Source of the DNA: Deltaproteobacteria bacterium
GTDB lineage: Bacteria; Desulfobacterota; GWC2-55-46; JAJCZF01
Direction of reading: 5' to 3'
Length of the DNA: 41,071 nucleotides
Assembly: GCA_029262475.1 (NCBI GenBank)
Contig: JAJCZG010000029.1
Span: 1-41,071 of the forward strand
Both the position numbers and the translations under genes were made by a program. This document shows, in pieces, positions 1 to 7,954 of the stretch (the first letter of the stretch is position 1; each line of letters opens with the position of its first letter). The notes under the pieces were generated by a model. The model made no database searches. It had not been told where the DNA came from and worked only from the letters and a program-made list of their open reading frames with translations.

Positions 1-7
1 CCGCCAT
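1..7 (-). CDS. start of a further late gene, cut by the window edge
   Basis: An ATG on the minus strand (bases 7-5) follows the stop codon of the holin gene directly. Only two codons are visible (Met-Ala), so nothing can be said about function. The tight junction fits the late operon continuing leftwards out of the window. Confidence 0.3.
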
Positions 8-484
8 CTACTTGTCTCCTCCAAGTCTGTCTGCAACGCCCCGGAGCAGGTGCGAGCCAAAGAAGAAGCCTATAACGGCGAGGAAGCCGTAGCTGGAAAA
101 TTTAAATAAATCCTCGGAGGCCGGGACCATTCTATCGGCCCAGGCTTGTGACGCCATAGCCTTATAGCTACAGAAAAGGTAGATGCCAGCCGTCGCAATC
201 CAGATACGGATAAGCCATATAGCGACGATACGCCGAAGCCTACTCCTCTCCGAGTTTTCTTCGAGAGTGGCCTTTACGAAGGCAAGCTGATCCTTTATCC
301 CCTCCATAAAGGCTTTTGACTGCTCCTCATCGGTAAACTTCCGCTCGTCGTACATTGTTATGAGCGGCGTTATCGCCTCCTGCCCAGCCTTTATCATCTT
401 AATGGCGTCGCCGCCCTTGCCGGTGCTCGGCCCAAGAAGAAGGCTCCCTGCTATCTTTACTCCTGCTATAATTGCTCCAAACAT
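8..484 (-). CDS. 3TM-type phage holin
   Basis: A 158-aa protein resembling the holins found next to gene-transfer-agent and siphovirus lysis genes. An N-terminal hydrophobic Gly/Ile-rich stretch (residues 1-20) is followed by an amphipathic charged middle, a basic SRLRRIVAIW motif near residue 80, and two hydrophobic segments (about 86-106 and 130-147). Holins of this kind form inner-membrane lesions that let the endolysin reach the wall. The position at the end of the late operon, with an M15 endolysin and a spanin-like coiled-coil protein just upstream, supports the lysis assignment. The exact holin family is inferred from topology and the RRIVAIW region. Confidence 0.7.
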   Translation of the reverse strand: MFGAIIAGVKIAGSLLLGPSTGKGGDAIKMIKAGQEAITPLITMYDERKFTDEEQSKAFMEGIKDQLAFVKATLEENSERSRLRRIVAIWLIRIWIATAGIYLFCSYKAMASQAWADRMVPASEDLFKFSSYGFLAVIGFFFGSHLLRGVADRLGGDK

Positions 485-495
485 AATGCCTCTCC

Positions 496-810
496 CTAGT
501 TGATCTTCTGGTCGATCTCTTGTATTTTCTCTTTATAATTATCCCTGGTTTCTTGAGTCTCCTCAAGCTCGCGGCGTTCCGGTTCGCCGATCACCTCGCG
601 CCATCCGGAGCCGAAGCGGTCGCGGTACTCTTGGCGGAGCTCGTAGTATTCGTTTTGTACGTTTTCCTTGAGACGCTCGAAGCGCTCCTTTTGTATCCGC
701 CACGAGTTCTGGTCGGTCTTCTCCTCGATGCGTTCTAAATCCTCGGCAAAGGCAATAGTCCCAGCAAGCTTCGTGTAGCCCGTGTAGCCTGAACCCACAA
801 GCAGAACCAC
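496..810 (-). CDS. spanin-like coiled-coil lysis protein
   Basis: The open frame has an N-terminal hydrophobic segment and then about 80 residues of highly charged Glu/Lys/Arg/Gln coiled coil, the layout of Rz-type inner-membrane spanins. The annotated GTG start at 810 lacks a clear ribosome site. The same frame stays open upstream to the endolysin stop at 850 and would add KKISTIAGLVV, completing a better membrane anchor, so initiation may be further upstream at a rare codon (ATA, ATT or CTG) by coupling with the endolysin gene. No separate outer-membrane Rz1-like lipoprotein was recognised. Confidence 0.5.
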   Translation of the reverse strand: MVLLVGSGYTGYTKLAGTIAFAEDLERIEEKTDQNSWRIQKERFERLKENVQNEYYELRQEYRDRFGSGWREVIGEPERRELEETQETRDNYKEKIQEIDQKIN

Positions 811-849
811 CAGTCCGGCAATAGTTGATATCTTCTTAAGGTCATCCCC

Positions 850-1209
850 TTACCCTCCAAACTCAAAGTGGCCGGCGTCCCAGCCGACCTTCGTGTCGTA
901 GTCTTCAGGGGCTACCCCGAAGCGCCCGCCCCACCTGCCGCCTATTGACTCCCACTTCTCTCCGAGGGCTCTGTACTTCTCTTTATCGCGCACGTATCTG
1001 CCGTCGATGAAGAGGTTCATATCCACGGCAAGGCGGTCCTGATGCTTCGACCTCGTTACCCTGCTTGCGCCGCTCTTGAGGTGTAACGCCTGCTGCTCGT
1101 CTGTGCGAAAGGCCTCGCCCATCGTAAGCTCCATGCCGTGCTCGTAGGCGAAGAGGATCAACTCCGCCACCATAGTTGTAAACCTTCTTTGCTTCTCGGA
1201 TAGCTTCAT
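850..1209 (-). CDS. endolysin, M15-family peptidase
   Basis: A 119-aa single-domain protein with the M15 (VanY / L-alanyl-D-glutamate peptidase) zinc signature: SKHQDRLAVDMNLF near residues 53-66 supplies the first His and the Asp, and GWDAGHFEF at 109-117 supplies the second metal-binding His. By family analogy it cleaves the peptide cross-bridge of peptidoglycan. No signal peptide is present, so release by the neighbouring holin is expected. The length matches small phage M15 endolysins such as the T5 type, and the location in the lysis cassette agrees. Confidence 0.85.
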   Translation of the reverse strand: MKLSEKQRRFTTMVAELILFAYEHGMELTMGEAFRTDEQQALHLKSGASRVTRSKHQDRLAVDMNLFIDGRYVRDKEKYRALGEKWESIGGRWGGRFGVAPEDYDTKVGWDAGHFEFGG

Positions 1210-1213
1210 ATTG

Positions 1214-1426
1214 TCACCCTATTATAAATTTCTTGCTAATGAGAGTTAAGGCCGTTGTTACTCCAGATACGAACGCCGCCAGGCCGTAGGATTTAAGGTT
1301 CATGGATGTAACCTTTTTCTTTATACATTTGAGTTCTTTCTTGTTCTCTTTGATATCGTCTTGCACCGACTTCAATGTCGCTGTAAGCTCTCCAAGCATT
1401 CTGGATACTTCATCTACACCGCCCAT
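1214..1426 (-). CDS. small coiled-coil protein with C-terminal membrane segment
   Basis: A 70-aa protein: residues 1-42 are a charged heptad-like helix (KSVQDDIKENKKELK) and residues 46-66 are hydrophobic (YGLAAFVSGVTTALTLI) with a short basic tail. The architecture recalls XhlA-type haemolysin/holin-accessory proteins, which cooperate with holins, but there is no strong family signature. It sits just upstream of the endolysin with a 4-base gap and overlaps the preceding gene, so it is part of the lysis or tail-tip operon. Confidence 0.6.
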   Translation of the reverse strand: MGGVDEVSRMLGELTATLKSVQDDIKENKKELKCIKKKVTSMNLKSYGLAAFVSGVTTALTLISKKFIIG

Positions 1427-1713
1427 CAGGCACCCCCTCCCCCGGCTGGTGGCGCTGGCTTCTTAGGCGCTTCAAGGGCAGATATCCTTGCCTCATAATC
1501 ATCCAGGACTGCCTGTATACGCGGGTCTATGGGCATGGGTTCAGGTGGTAGCGGTGAATTATCCTCCGGAGGCGCGTCGGTAAAGATCAATCTATTAATC
1601 TTCCCGCCTTTACCGTCGCTGTGGTTTTGCTCTTCTTTTATACGCAGTCCTGGGTTCGCGGCTATCGCTGCCGCCCTCGATGCCGCATCTGTATATTCAA
1701 TCTTCTTTTCCAT
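1426..1713 (-). CDS. hypothetical late protein with Pro/Gly-rich tail
   Basis: A 95-aa protein of unknown function. The N-terminal half is mixed alpha/beta (IEYTDAASRAAAIAANPG); the C-terminal third is proline-rich and ends in APPAGGGGA. Its place between the tail-tip protein and the lysis genes suggests a small tail-fibre accessory protein. It overlaps the next gene at its stop, which argues for translation in the operon. No catalytic motif is visible. Confidence 0.55.
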   Translation of the reverse strand: MEKKIEYTDAASRAAAIAANPGLRIKEEQNHSDGKGGKINRLIFTDAPPEDNSPLPPEPMPIDPRIQAVLDDYEARISALEAPKKPAPPAGGGGA

Positions 1714-1724
1714 ATATCCCTCTA

Positions 1725-2282
1725 TTAAAGAGTTATTGTCGAGACATCAAATGTCGTGGCGTAAATCCTGAAATTTCGGACATAGGGGCCAGCGCCATTA
1801 GCGGTGGTATATATTTCTATGTCATCGTTATCGTTGAATCCTCCAAGGTCTTCAGAGTATGTAGCATAGGTATCGAAGGGAACAGTTCTTATTCGCTCAA
1901 TACCTATAGGACTGCCATTCTTATATATTCGTGCTTTTGCTGTTACGGCATAGCCGCCCGACGCTCCATGGAAATCAAACTTAATCCTGTATTGCCCGCC
2001 TCTTTTAATCTTTATTCTTTTAATTGCTGTATAGGTTCCATAAACTGTGCTTATTTCCGCGTCTGAAGATATAACCAGATTATCACCGGCAACGGCTGGA
2101 GCAAGGATGGAGCTATCTATACCGTTGTGGGTATGGGCAGCTTCCGGGGTATAACCCTTGCCTATATACTCCTTTAAAAATATCAGGTCTGCACGGACCG
2201 CCTTTAAAAACGTCTCGTTTATAGGCGAGTCTGCGTCCACCTGTGCTAAAAGTATATCCACCCAATTTTCAGTAAAAGCCAT
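1725..2282 (-). CDS. tail-tip / receptor-binding-like protein
   Basis: A 185-aa protein. The N-terminal region (1-35) resembles the attachment segment of phage tail-tip proteins; an AHTHNGIDSS motif near residue 49 is typical of fibre collars; the C-terminal 120 residues are Gly/Tyr/Thr/Ile-rich with beta-strand periodicity, like a jelly-roll head domain. It lies directly after the hub protein and before the lysis genes, where short siphovirus fibres usually sit. It is probably the distal host-contact protein. The assignment is by order and composition, not by a named domain. Confidence 0.55.
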   Translation of the reverse strand: MAFTENWVDILLAQVDADSPINETFLKAVRADLIFLKEYIGKGYTPEAAHTHNGIDSSILAPAVAGDNLVISSDAEISTVYGTYTAIKRIKIKRGGQYRIKFDFHGASGGYAVTAKARIYKNGSPIGIERIRTVPFDTYATYSEDLGGFNDNDDIEIYTTANGAGPYVRNFRIYATTFDVSTITL

Positions 2283-2290
2283 ACTCCCCC

Positions 2291-3994
2291 CTATGAACTA
2301 TAAAATCCCGGGTCTTTATTCGCCCCGAGCGTATTATCAACAGCTGCCCCTATAAATGCGTATTTTTTCTCAGGTGGTGTCGCGGCATCCCAGTCGTTGG
2401 TATGCGATGCCGGTGCCACGAACCCGTAATGCCTGTCAAGAGCTGCGGCCATCACCTTGTAAGTGACCTTCTCGCCCTGCCGGTGCTTCATCAGTACCTG
2501 GTACTTCGCCGTCTTCGGATTGCCCGTCTCGTCGAGGATATCGTTCGTCGTTACTTCGCAGAGATCTCCGACCTGCAGGTCCGCGTCCTTCGAGTCCACC
2601 CTGAAATGAAATATCTTAGGCGGTACCCTGAAGCGCATGAGGATCCTGTTTGCAAGGTAATGGGCCGGGATTTCCTGCGTCAACCAGCGGGAGAAGATCT
2701 TCCTGTCAGCCGGCGTGCCGTACTCGTCCGGACTCTCCTTATCCGCGTCGATATTGATATCGGCGGAGTAGTTCTCGGGCTTCTCGTCGTCTCCAAGGAC
2801 GTCCTTATTGTAATAGACGATCGCCCGGGAGACCCTCGCCTTCTCGTTATGCTCTGTCCTGGTTGACTTCTCCTCGATATTCACGGCGTCGGTAATGACC
2901 TTAGCCGTCTGCCCCGGAGTCACGGGCGCAAGCACCTTGAACCTGGCCTTCAGCGTCTCGTGGTTCCACCAGATATTACTGATGGTCTGCTCGCATATCT
3001 CGCGGATAGCCTCGCCCCCCTTCATCGGGCTCGATATATACGCCGTAAAGAACCAGCCCTCAAGCCAGGTGTCGCGCTCGGCCTCGGCCCCGGTTACATC
3101 TATATCCGCAGCGGCCATCCCCACGTCTGCGGTCAGTATCGAGTAGATGATATCCCAGGGGTTCATATTCTCGTAGACACGCGTCTGTTGCACTTGCGCA
3201 TCGAAAGAGTGCTGTGCCGCGACGGTGCCGAACTTGCCCCTGGTGCAGCCGGTGAGCTGGTTGCCGCTCTTGCCGGCGTACTGGATTATCTCGTCGCCTA
3301 TACGGATGTGACCGGCAGCCTCGTACTCCGCAGCGTCGTCGAGGTTGATCGTGACGGCTCCTACGGCAAGAGGGTTGTCCGCCACTTTGCCTCTCGTCGT
3401 GGCGGGGATATCGACGTTATCTGCCTTCTTCAGGTAGTCCTTCACGACCATCTTGAGCTGGCCGTTCGTGGGCCCCTTTATTGAGTCGATGATACCCTTC
3501 GTTACCGTCTGGTAGTCGACCTCCGCTAGCCCCTCATAGCCCCTCTTCACCAGGACCGTCCGTCCCGGGTAATAAGGATTCCTGGCAAGGAGTTTCTTCC
3601 AGAAGCTGCCCTGGACGCTCGTGCGCTGCGAGACGTATGGATCCACGCCGATATCCGGGTCTTTCTCATCGTCGCTGAAGATGAGAGTCAGCCTTGAGTT
3701 TATGGCGACCCCTTGCTCGGGCTTTATCTCTGTCGGTAGTTCCGTATAAGATTCGAGGTACGGCCTGATGCCAGGCCCGATAACGGGCCCCTCTCTCATG
3801 GAAAACTTGTAATCCTTCGTCGTGCGGTTATACGCCGCCGTGTACTTGCAGGTCGAGCGGGTATTGTAGCAGGGCTCTCCGGTCGCAAGGCACGGAGACA
3901 CCCCGAAGCTCTCGGCGCAGGTATCGAGAGATATCACCACGATCACGCGCGGCTCGCGGCTGTAGGCCGTCCTCTTCTCGTCGTAAGTCGCCAC
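2291..3994 (-). CDS. phage tail hub/baseplate protein
   Basis: A 567-aa protein immediately downstream of the distal-tail gene and upstream of the tip protein, the usual place of the central hub. The N-terminal 50 residues hold four cysteines (C26, C35, C42, C49), reminiscent of the cysteine cluster of tail proteins such as lambda gpL. The middle includes a run resembling the OB-rich hub fold (GDEIIQYAGKSGNQLTGCTRG, about 230-250), and the C-terminal part (QVGDLCEVTTNDI, near 475) looks like a DUF2163-type hub segment. It probably closes the tube and joins the fibres. Start ATG at 3994 abuts the upstream stop. Confidence 0.6.
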   Translation of the reverse strand: MATYDEKRTAYSREPRVIVVISLDTCAESFGVSPCLATGEPCYNTRSTCKYTAAYNRTTKDYKFSMREGPVIGPGIRPYLESYTELPTEIKPEQGVAINSRLTLIFSDDEKDPDIGVDPYVSQRTSVQGSFWKKLLARNPYYPGRTVLVKRGYEGLAEVDYQTVTKGIIDSIKGPTNGQLKMVVKDYLKKADNVDIPATTRGKVADNPLAVGAVTINLDDAAEYEAAGHIRIGDEIIQYAGKSGNQLTGCTRGKFGTVAAQHSFDAQVQQTRVYENMNPWDIIYSILTADVGMAAADIDVTGAEAERDTWLEGWFFTAYISSPMKGGEAIREICEQTISNIWWNHETLKARFKVLAPVTPGQTAKVITDAVNIEEKSTRTEHNEKARVSRAIVYYNKDVLGDDEKPENYSADINIDADKESPDEYGTPADRKIFSRWLTQEIPAHYLANRILMRFRVPPKIFHFRVDSKDADLQVGDLCEVTTNDILDETGNPKTAKYQVLMKHRQGEKVTYKVMAAALDRHYGFVAPASHTNDWDAATPPEKKYAFIGAAVDNTLGANKDPGFYSS

Positions 3995-3996
3995 TG

Positions 3997-4767
3997 CTAC
4001 TCCTTTATCCCTTCGAAGCTGAGGTCCAGCGTCCGCCTCACAGGGTCGAACGGGGCCTTAAGGCTGAACTTGTCCGGCACCTTGACGAAGTAAACCTCGT
4101 CCGGGTGCGTGCCGTAATCCCATACCCAGAAGAAGGGCTTGAGCTTGCTGATATGCGCGTCCCACGCAGGCTTGAATGTGCCCGTAAAGAACGCGTCCGT
4201 AACGCGCTGGAAGCGCGCCCTGAACTGGTGCTCGATATAACGGACCTCCGCTCCGAGCGGCTGGCCCGTCTGGCTCCGCGTGCTGCTCCCGTGTATTTGC
4301 TCGGGCTGGGGGTCGTACCCCTTCATGAGGTAGCGCGGAAACTGGAGCCTGTTGCCTACAATCAGGACCGCAAGCTGAGGGGCAGCGGTGAGCCCACTAA
4401 GGTAGAACTTCCAATACCGCTTCGTCTGGCTCGCAAAGGCCCTGAAGAAGGCCTTATCGTTATTAACCGTAAAAGGTCCCAGAGCCACGGTAGTGTCTGC
4501 GACAAAATTATCATCGGAACACAGGACCTGAATAGTCGCTCCTACGGTAGCCAGATTGTGCCCTAGCACGGCGACCGAGTCCGCAGACTTTCCAACCCCG
4601 CAGTCAATAATGATGTGCGTGGGAGAAGTCCCGGCACTCTTCCAAAAAGTATAAGGTCTCAAATCCTTGAGGTTCAGGACGTCATACCCTGCCTCCGTGC
4701 CTGGCCACAAAACCGTCGGCGTTCCGTCGTCAAACCTGTTATCAAATAATAAAACCGGCTTTTCCAT
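3997..4767 (-). CDS. distal tail / baseplate protein
   Basis: A 256-aa protein following the tape measure gene directly. Residues 1-125 look like a discoidin-like beta sandwich (WKSAGTSPTHIIIDCGVG, then SVAVLGHNLATVGATIQV), a fold seen in phage tail proteins that bind carbohydrate or neighbouring subunits; residues 140-256 resemble the first baseplate proteins of siphoviruses, ending in RRTLDLSFEGIKE. By position it is the Dit-like ring between tube and hub. Domain naming is inference from sequence texture and gene order. Confidence 0.55.
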   Translation of the reverse strand: MEKPVLLFDNRFDDGTPTVLWPGTEAGYDVLNLKDLRPYTFWKSAGTSPTHIIIDCGVGKSADSVAVLGHNLATVGATIQVLCSDDNFVADTTVALGPFTVNNDKAFFRAFASQTKRYWKFYLSGLTAAPQLAVLIVGNRLQFPRYLMKGYDPQPEQIHGSSTRSQTGQPLGAEVRYIEHQFRARFQRVTDAFFTGTFKPAWDAHISKLKPFFWVWDYGTHPDEVYFVKVPDKFSLKAPFDPVRRTLDLSFEGIKE

Positions 4768-7230
4768 CTATAATGCTCCGAATGAGACTTTATCGCCCTT
4801 CGCCTCGTCGATGTATGGGGCGAGCAGACGCACAAGCGATGCCGGGTCATGAATATCACCCGTTACATTTAAATTAATAATCCTGGGAGCCCGCTGCGGC
4901 TCCTCGAACCTCTCCGGTACCGGGCTCGCCGTATTCGACCCGCCCCCGTATGGCGCGTTAAATGCCCCGGACGTGGAGCCGACCGACCCGCCCGCGCCGG
5001 TCCCGGGCTCGGTCGAGGCTATAGACCTCGCACGCGCCACACCCGCTGCTATTGCGGCTACGGCTGCGGCTATTCCGAGGGCAGGCCCGATTACTGGTAT
5101 TCCGGATAAAGCCTTCTTTGCCTCGCCGGCGTCCACATAAGCATCGATCATTGTCTGTGCGATAGCGAAAGCTTTCATGGCCTGGAACATTTGCTTATTT
5201 TTCGAGTTAGTTACCGTCATCAGGTTCTGCATGAAGTTCGCCGCCGCACCGAATGACTGAGCGTATGCTTGAAGACGGAGCTGCTTCTCCTTGTTGACGT
5301 ACTGCATCTTGAGCTGACTGTACCTTGCCTCAACCTCCGCCTGTGATCTACCAGCTTGTATCATCATCTGAATCACCTGGGTATTATGATCAAGAAGAAC
5401 GTCACGCTTCATCTGATATTCTGCTATGATCCTCTCTATCTCCGTACCGCCGCCCTCGTTATATGGGCTATCGGCTTCCAGTCGAGCAAGTTCTTTTGCC
5501 GCTGCCTGCGCCTCCTCCTCCGCCCGGAGCCTCTGCCGTGCCGCAATGAGCTGGTTTACTATCTCTACCTCCGCCCCTTCGCTAACTAGCTTCTGCCTGA
5601 GCACTTCGTCGTAGGCGCTGGCGCTCAAAGTAAGTTTGTTGTATTGGTCATTGAGGGCGCCCAGTTGCGTAACGAGCGGCAAGCTTACCTTCTGTATCTC
5701 TTCGAGGGTCTTGAGCTCCGCCTCCGACCAGAGCTGCTTCTTCTCCACTATGGCAGCCCCTTCCTTTTTCACTTCCACCACCTGCTTCTCTATCTCAAGC
5801 ACCTTCTTCTGTTGTTCCTCCACTCCACGGAGCCGCACTATCAAGTCCTTCAGCCTCTTGACCTCGGCGATAAACCCGGCGTTGTTATTAAGAACCCCTT
5901 CGTGGTTCTGCCGCTCGAGGTCCTCAAGTTTAGCCTGTAGTTGCTCCAGCGGCGTCTGGGCGTTGTAAACCCCCTGCTCCCACTGCTTCCACTTGTGAAG
6001 CCCGTCCTCCACCCAAAGGGATGCCCGTGCCGCTATCTCCCCGAGCCACTTGGCGAAAGAAATAAACTCCTTCGTAGCATTAATAACCACAGGGACGATG
6101 GACTTGATCGCAGGGAGGAGGGAATCCCCTATCTCCGAGGCCAATATCTTCACCATATTCCACAACAGGTCAAGAGTAGACCTCGCCCCTTCCGAGGCCG
6201 CCTCGTACTCGATCATGATAGAGGTCCCCAGGAGTGCCTCTGCATTCGCTCTTGCAAGTTGTTCTTTAAAAATATCGACACCGCTGCTGAGTTTCAGAAG
6301 AGTGCCGGACGTTCTTGTCCCTGCAAGACCAAGGCTATTAATTACCTCCATGGCTTTAAACTTATCCAGCTCGCCCAGACGGTCAAGCAGCATCTGGAGC
6401 GCTTCTATTGGGCTATCCCTTAACGTACGGTCAAACTCCTTAAACGAAACACCGGAGGCTCGGGCAAAACCCTCAACATCGGATATCATCTTCAGCATAA
6501 TTTGCGACATGGATGTACCGCCGACCTCTATCTCAACTCCGGTCTCCCTTAATGTGGCCGCCAGGGCCATAACCTCCGGGGTTGTCAACCCCAGTTTTTC
6601 GGCAGCTCCGCCCATGCGCAGCGTAAGGTTCGCAATCTGGGAAGCCGTAGCGACCGAATTATTAGAGAGCTCGTTCATCACCGAAGCAAGGAGCCTCGTC
6701 TTCTCAATTGGCTCCTTCATCACATTGGTTATCTGTGCGAAATTCTCCGCCGCAGCCTCTGCCGTAAGGTCCGTTGCGACGGCGATCATTGCTATGTCCT
6801 GGGCAAAACTGGCTATCTGTGGGCCGTCTTTCTGCCCCATCTGCCCCGCTATCCTGGATATCTCCAGCAGCTCTCCAATTTCGATACCCTTCATCTCAAG
6901 GGAAAGTGCCCGGATACGCTCCCGGAAGAGTTCCATTTCTTTCCCAGCCAGGCCCGTCGTCTTGGCTACACTAATCTCCGCCTCTTCAATATCCATAGCG
7001 GCGTTGGCCAGAGCACGAACGCCAACTATCACGGCTGTCGCGGCTATCGCTCCCTGTAGGCTTATAACGCTGGCCTTGACGAGGTCGTACTGCCTGGCCA
7101 TCATGGCCGTAACGGACTTCGTCTTCCTGCCGAGAGTACCGACGTCCTTCTTCGCCTGGTCGACACCCTTGCCGATATAGCCGGTGCCGACTACTACCGA
7201 TACGTCGCCTTCAGCTCCTATTCTGGCCAT
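4768..7230 (-). CDS. tail tape measure protein
   Basis: An 820-aa protein, the longest gene of the tail block. Residues 1-80 contain a short hydrophobic run (IAATAVIVGVRALANAA); about 85-330 match the PhageMin_Tail/TP901 core style (MAVALAAT-like repeats, ETGVEIEVGGTSMSQIM); about 430-640 are long coiled coil; about 690-745 form a Gly/Ala hydrophobic segment (VIGPALGIAAAVAAIAAG) that may insert in the host membrane during DNA ejection. It scaffolds the tube and sets tail length. The ATG at 7230 lies inside the end of the frameshifted chaperone frame (stop at 7211-7213), the standard arrangement. Confidence 0.9.
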   Translation of the reverse strand: MARIGAEGDVSVVVGTGYIGKGVDQAKKDVGTLGRKTKSVTAMMARQYDLVKASVISLQGAIAATAVIVGVRALANAAMDIEEAEISVAKTTGLAGKEMELFRERIRALSLEMKGIEIGELLEISRIAGQMGQKDGPQIASFAQDIAMIAVATDLTAEAAAENFAQITNVMKEPIEKTRLLASVMNELSNNSVATASQIANLTLRMGGAAEKLGLTTPEVMALAATLRETGVEIEVGGTSMSQIMLKMISDVEGFARASGVSFKEFDRTLRDSPIEALQMLLDRLGELDKFKAMEVINSLGLAGTRTSGTLLKLSSGVDIFKEQLARANAEALLGTSIMIEYEAASEGARSTLDLLWNMVKILASEIGDSLLPAIKSIVPVVINATKEFISFAKWLGEIAARASLWVEDGLHKWKQWEQGVYNAQTPLEQLQAKLEDLERQNHEGVLNNNAGFIAEVKRLKDLIVRLRGVEEQQKKVLEIEKQVVEVKKEGAAIVEKKQLWSEAELKTLEEIQKVSLPLVTQLGALNDQYNKLTLSASAYDEVLRQKLVSEGAEVEIVNQLIAARQRLRAEEEAQAAAKELARLEADSPYNEGGGTEIERIIAEYQMKRDVLLDHNTQVIQMMIQAGRSQAEVEARYSQLKMQYVNKEKQLRLQAYAQSFGAAANFMQNLMTVTNSKNKQMFQAMKAFAIAQTMIDAYVDAGEAKKALSGIPVIGPALGIAAAVAAIAAGVARARSIASTEPGTGAGGSVGSTSGAFNAPYGGGSNTASPVPERFEEPQRAPRIINLNVTGDIHDPASLVRLLAPYIDEAKGDKVSFGAL

Positions 7231-7860
7231 CTGTCTTTTCCTTCGCCTCTTCGTGCGCTATGCGTTCGCATTCAGCCTTTATCGCCCCTAGAGCCTTCCA
7301 CTCGCTGTCCAGCAGCTCGTGCCGCCCGACCGGGCAACCGCCCTCGATAAGCCCCTTGTAGTGGAGCAGCTTCTCCAGTGCGGGGTTATCTACATATTTA
7401 TAGTGCGCGCAGCCCGGACAGACATGCTCCTCTAAATAATCGGGAGGGTTCTCCTCCGCGTCTGTACACTCGTCGCACCCGGGGACCTTCGACTGCTCGT
7501 GCAGCAGCCTCAGGTCCTCTATTAGTTTTTTGCGTCTACCTCTACATCAGAGGCTTCATACTTTTCTAAGATCGCCGCGTTCTTCCACTTCGACGGAATC
7601 TTCTCTTTTCTCTCTAGGGTTACGGGATCCCCGTCCTCATCCTCGAGGTTTTCTATCTTGGTGAGCAGATCGTCGAAGAAAGAGCAGCGGGCTTTTACCG
7701 ACTTGTCATCAGCCTTTACCTTCCTTCCCTTAGCCTGGATATCGTAGCGGCTGCCGAGAAACCCATTGATCTCCTCGTTCGTCGCCTCGCGGAGTGTAAA
7801 CTTTACCTCCTCATCGCCAAGTTCTGCCGTAACTGTCCATTCCCTTTGAAGTCTTGCCAT
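7211..7860 (-). CDS. tail assembly chaperone, -1 frameshift product (GT-like)
   Basis: The zero-frame product ends at 7522. Its last codons are GCA AAA AAC TAA, a canonical A AAA AAC slippery heptamer (7525-7531). After a -1 shift the frame stays open for 104 more codons to a TGA at 7211-7213 that overlaps the tape measure start, giving a protein of about 216 aa. The extension carries two CxxC pairs (CDEC and CPGC) plus two further cysteines, suggesting a zinc-binding fold, and ends in a charged helix. Such frameshifted chaperones bind the tape measure while tube subunits polymerise. The initial methionine is the same as in the short form. Confidence 0.8.
7522..7860 (-). CDS. tail assembly chaperone, short form (G-like)
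   Basis: A 112-aa protein between the tail tube and tape measure genes. The N-terminal part (WTVTAELGDEEVKFTLREA) is a small beta domain and the rest is helical and acidic/basic, as in gpG-type chaperones. The protein coats the tape measure before tube assembly. Translation ends at the TAA just after the slippery heptamer, so the short form is expected to be the major product and the frameshifted form the minor one. An AGGAGG-type site precedes the ATG at 7860. Confidence 0.75.
   Translation of the reverse strand: MARLQREWTVTAELGDEEVKFTLREATNEEINGFLGSRYDIQAKGRKVKADDKSVKARCSFFDDLLTKIENLEDEDGDPVTLERKEKIPSKWKNAAILEKYEASDVEVDAKN
7525..7531 (-). promoter_or_regulatory. programmed -1 ribosomal frameshift site
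   Basis: Minus-strand heptamer A AAA AAC in frame with GCA AAA AAC, immediately before the TAA stop. This is one of the most efficient bacterial -1 slip sequences, and it lies at the expected point of a tail G/GT gene pair. Confidence 0.85.
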
Positions 7861-7885
7861 CTGATAATTCCTCCTGTTGTTGTTA

Positions 7886-7937
7886 CGCGGGGCTGGCCTT
7901 CCGGCCTGACGGACAACAGGTAAGCCGCCACCCCGCG
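7886..7937 (-). terminator. hairpin between tail tube and chaperone genes
   Basis: A 7-bp outer stem (CGCGGGG at 7886-7892 with CCCCGCG at 7931-7937) encloses an inner GGCC-TTCC-GGCC hairpin. There is no T-tract, so it probably acts as a partial terminator or mRNA-stability element that keeps tube protein levels above those of downstream genes. Confidence 0.4.
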
Positions 7938-7954
7938 CAAGGTTGTTAATCCTG

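Noticed and set aside
2960-3484. Plus-strand frame opposite the hub gene
   Set aside because: Covers the conserved hub gene fully in the opposite sense and has no start signal.
6050-7180. Long plus-strand open frame opposite the tape measure gene
   Set aside because: It is the antisense shadow of the tape measure gene: low-complexity Ser/Ile-rich, no ribosome site and no fit to the operon direction.
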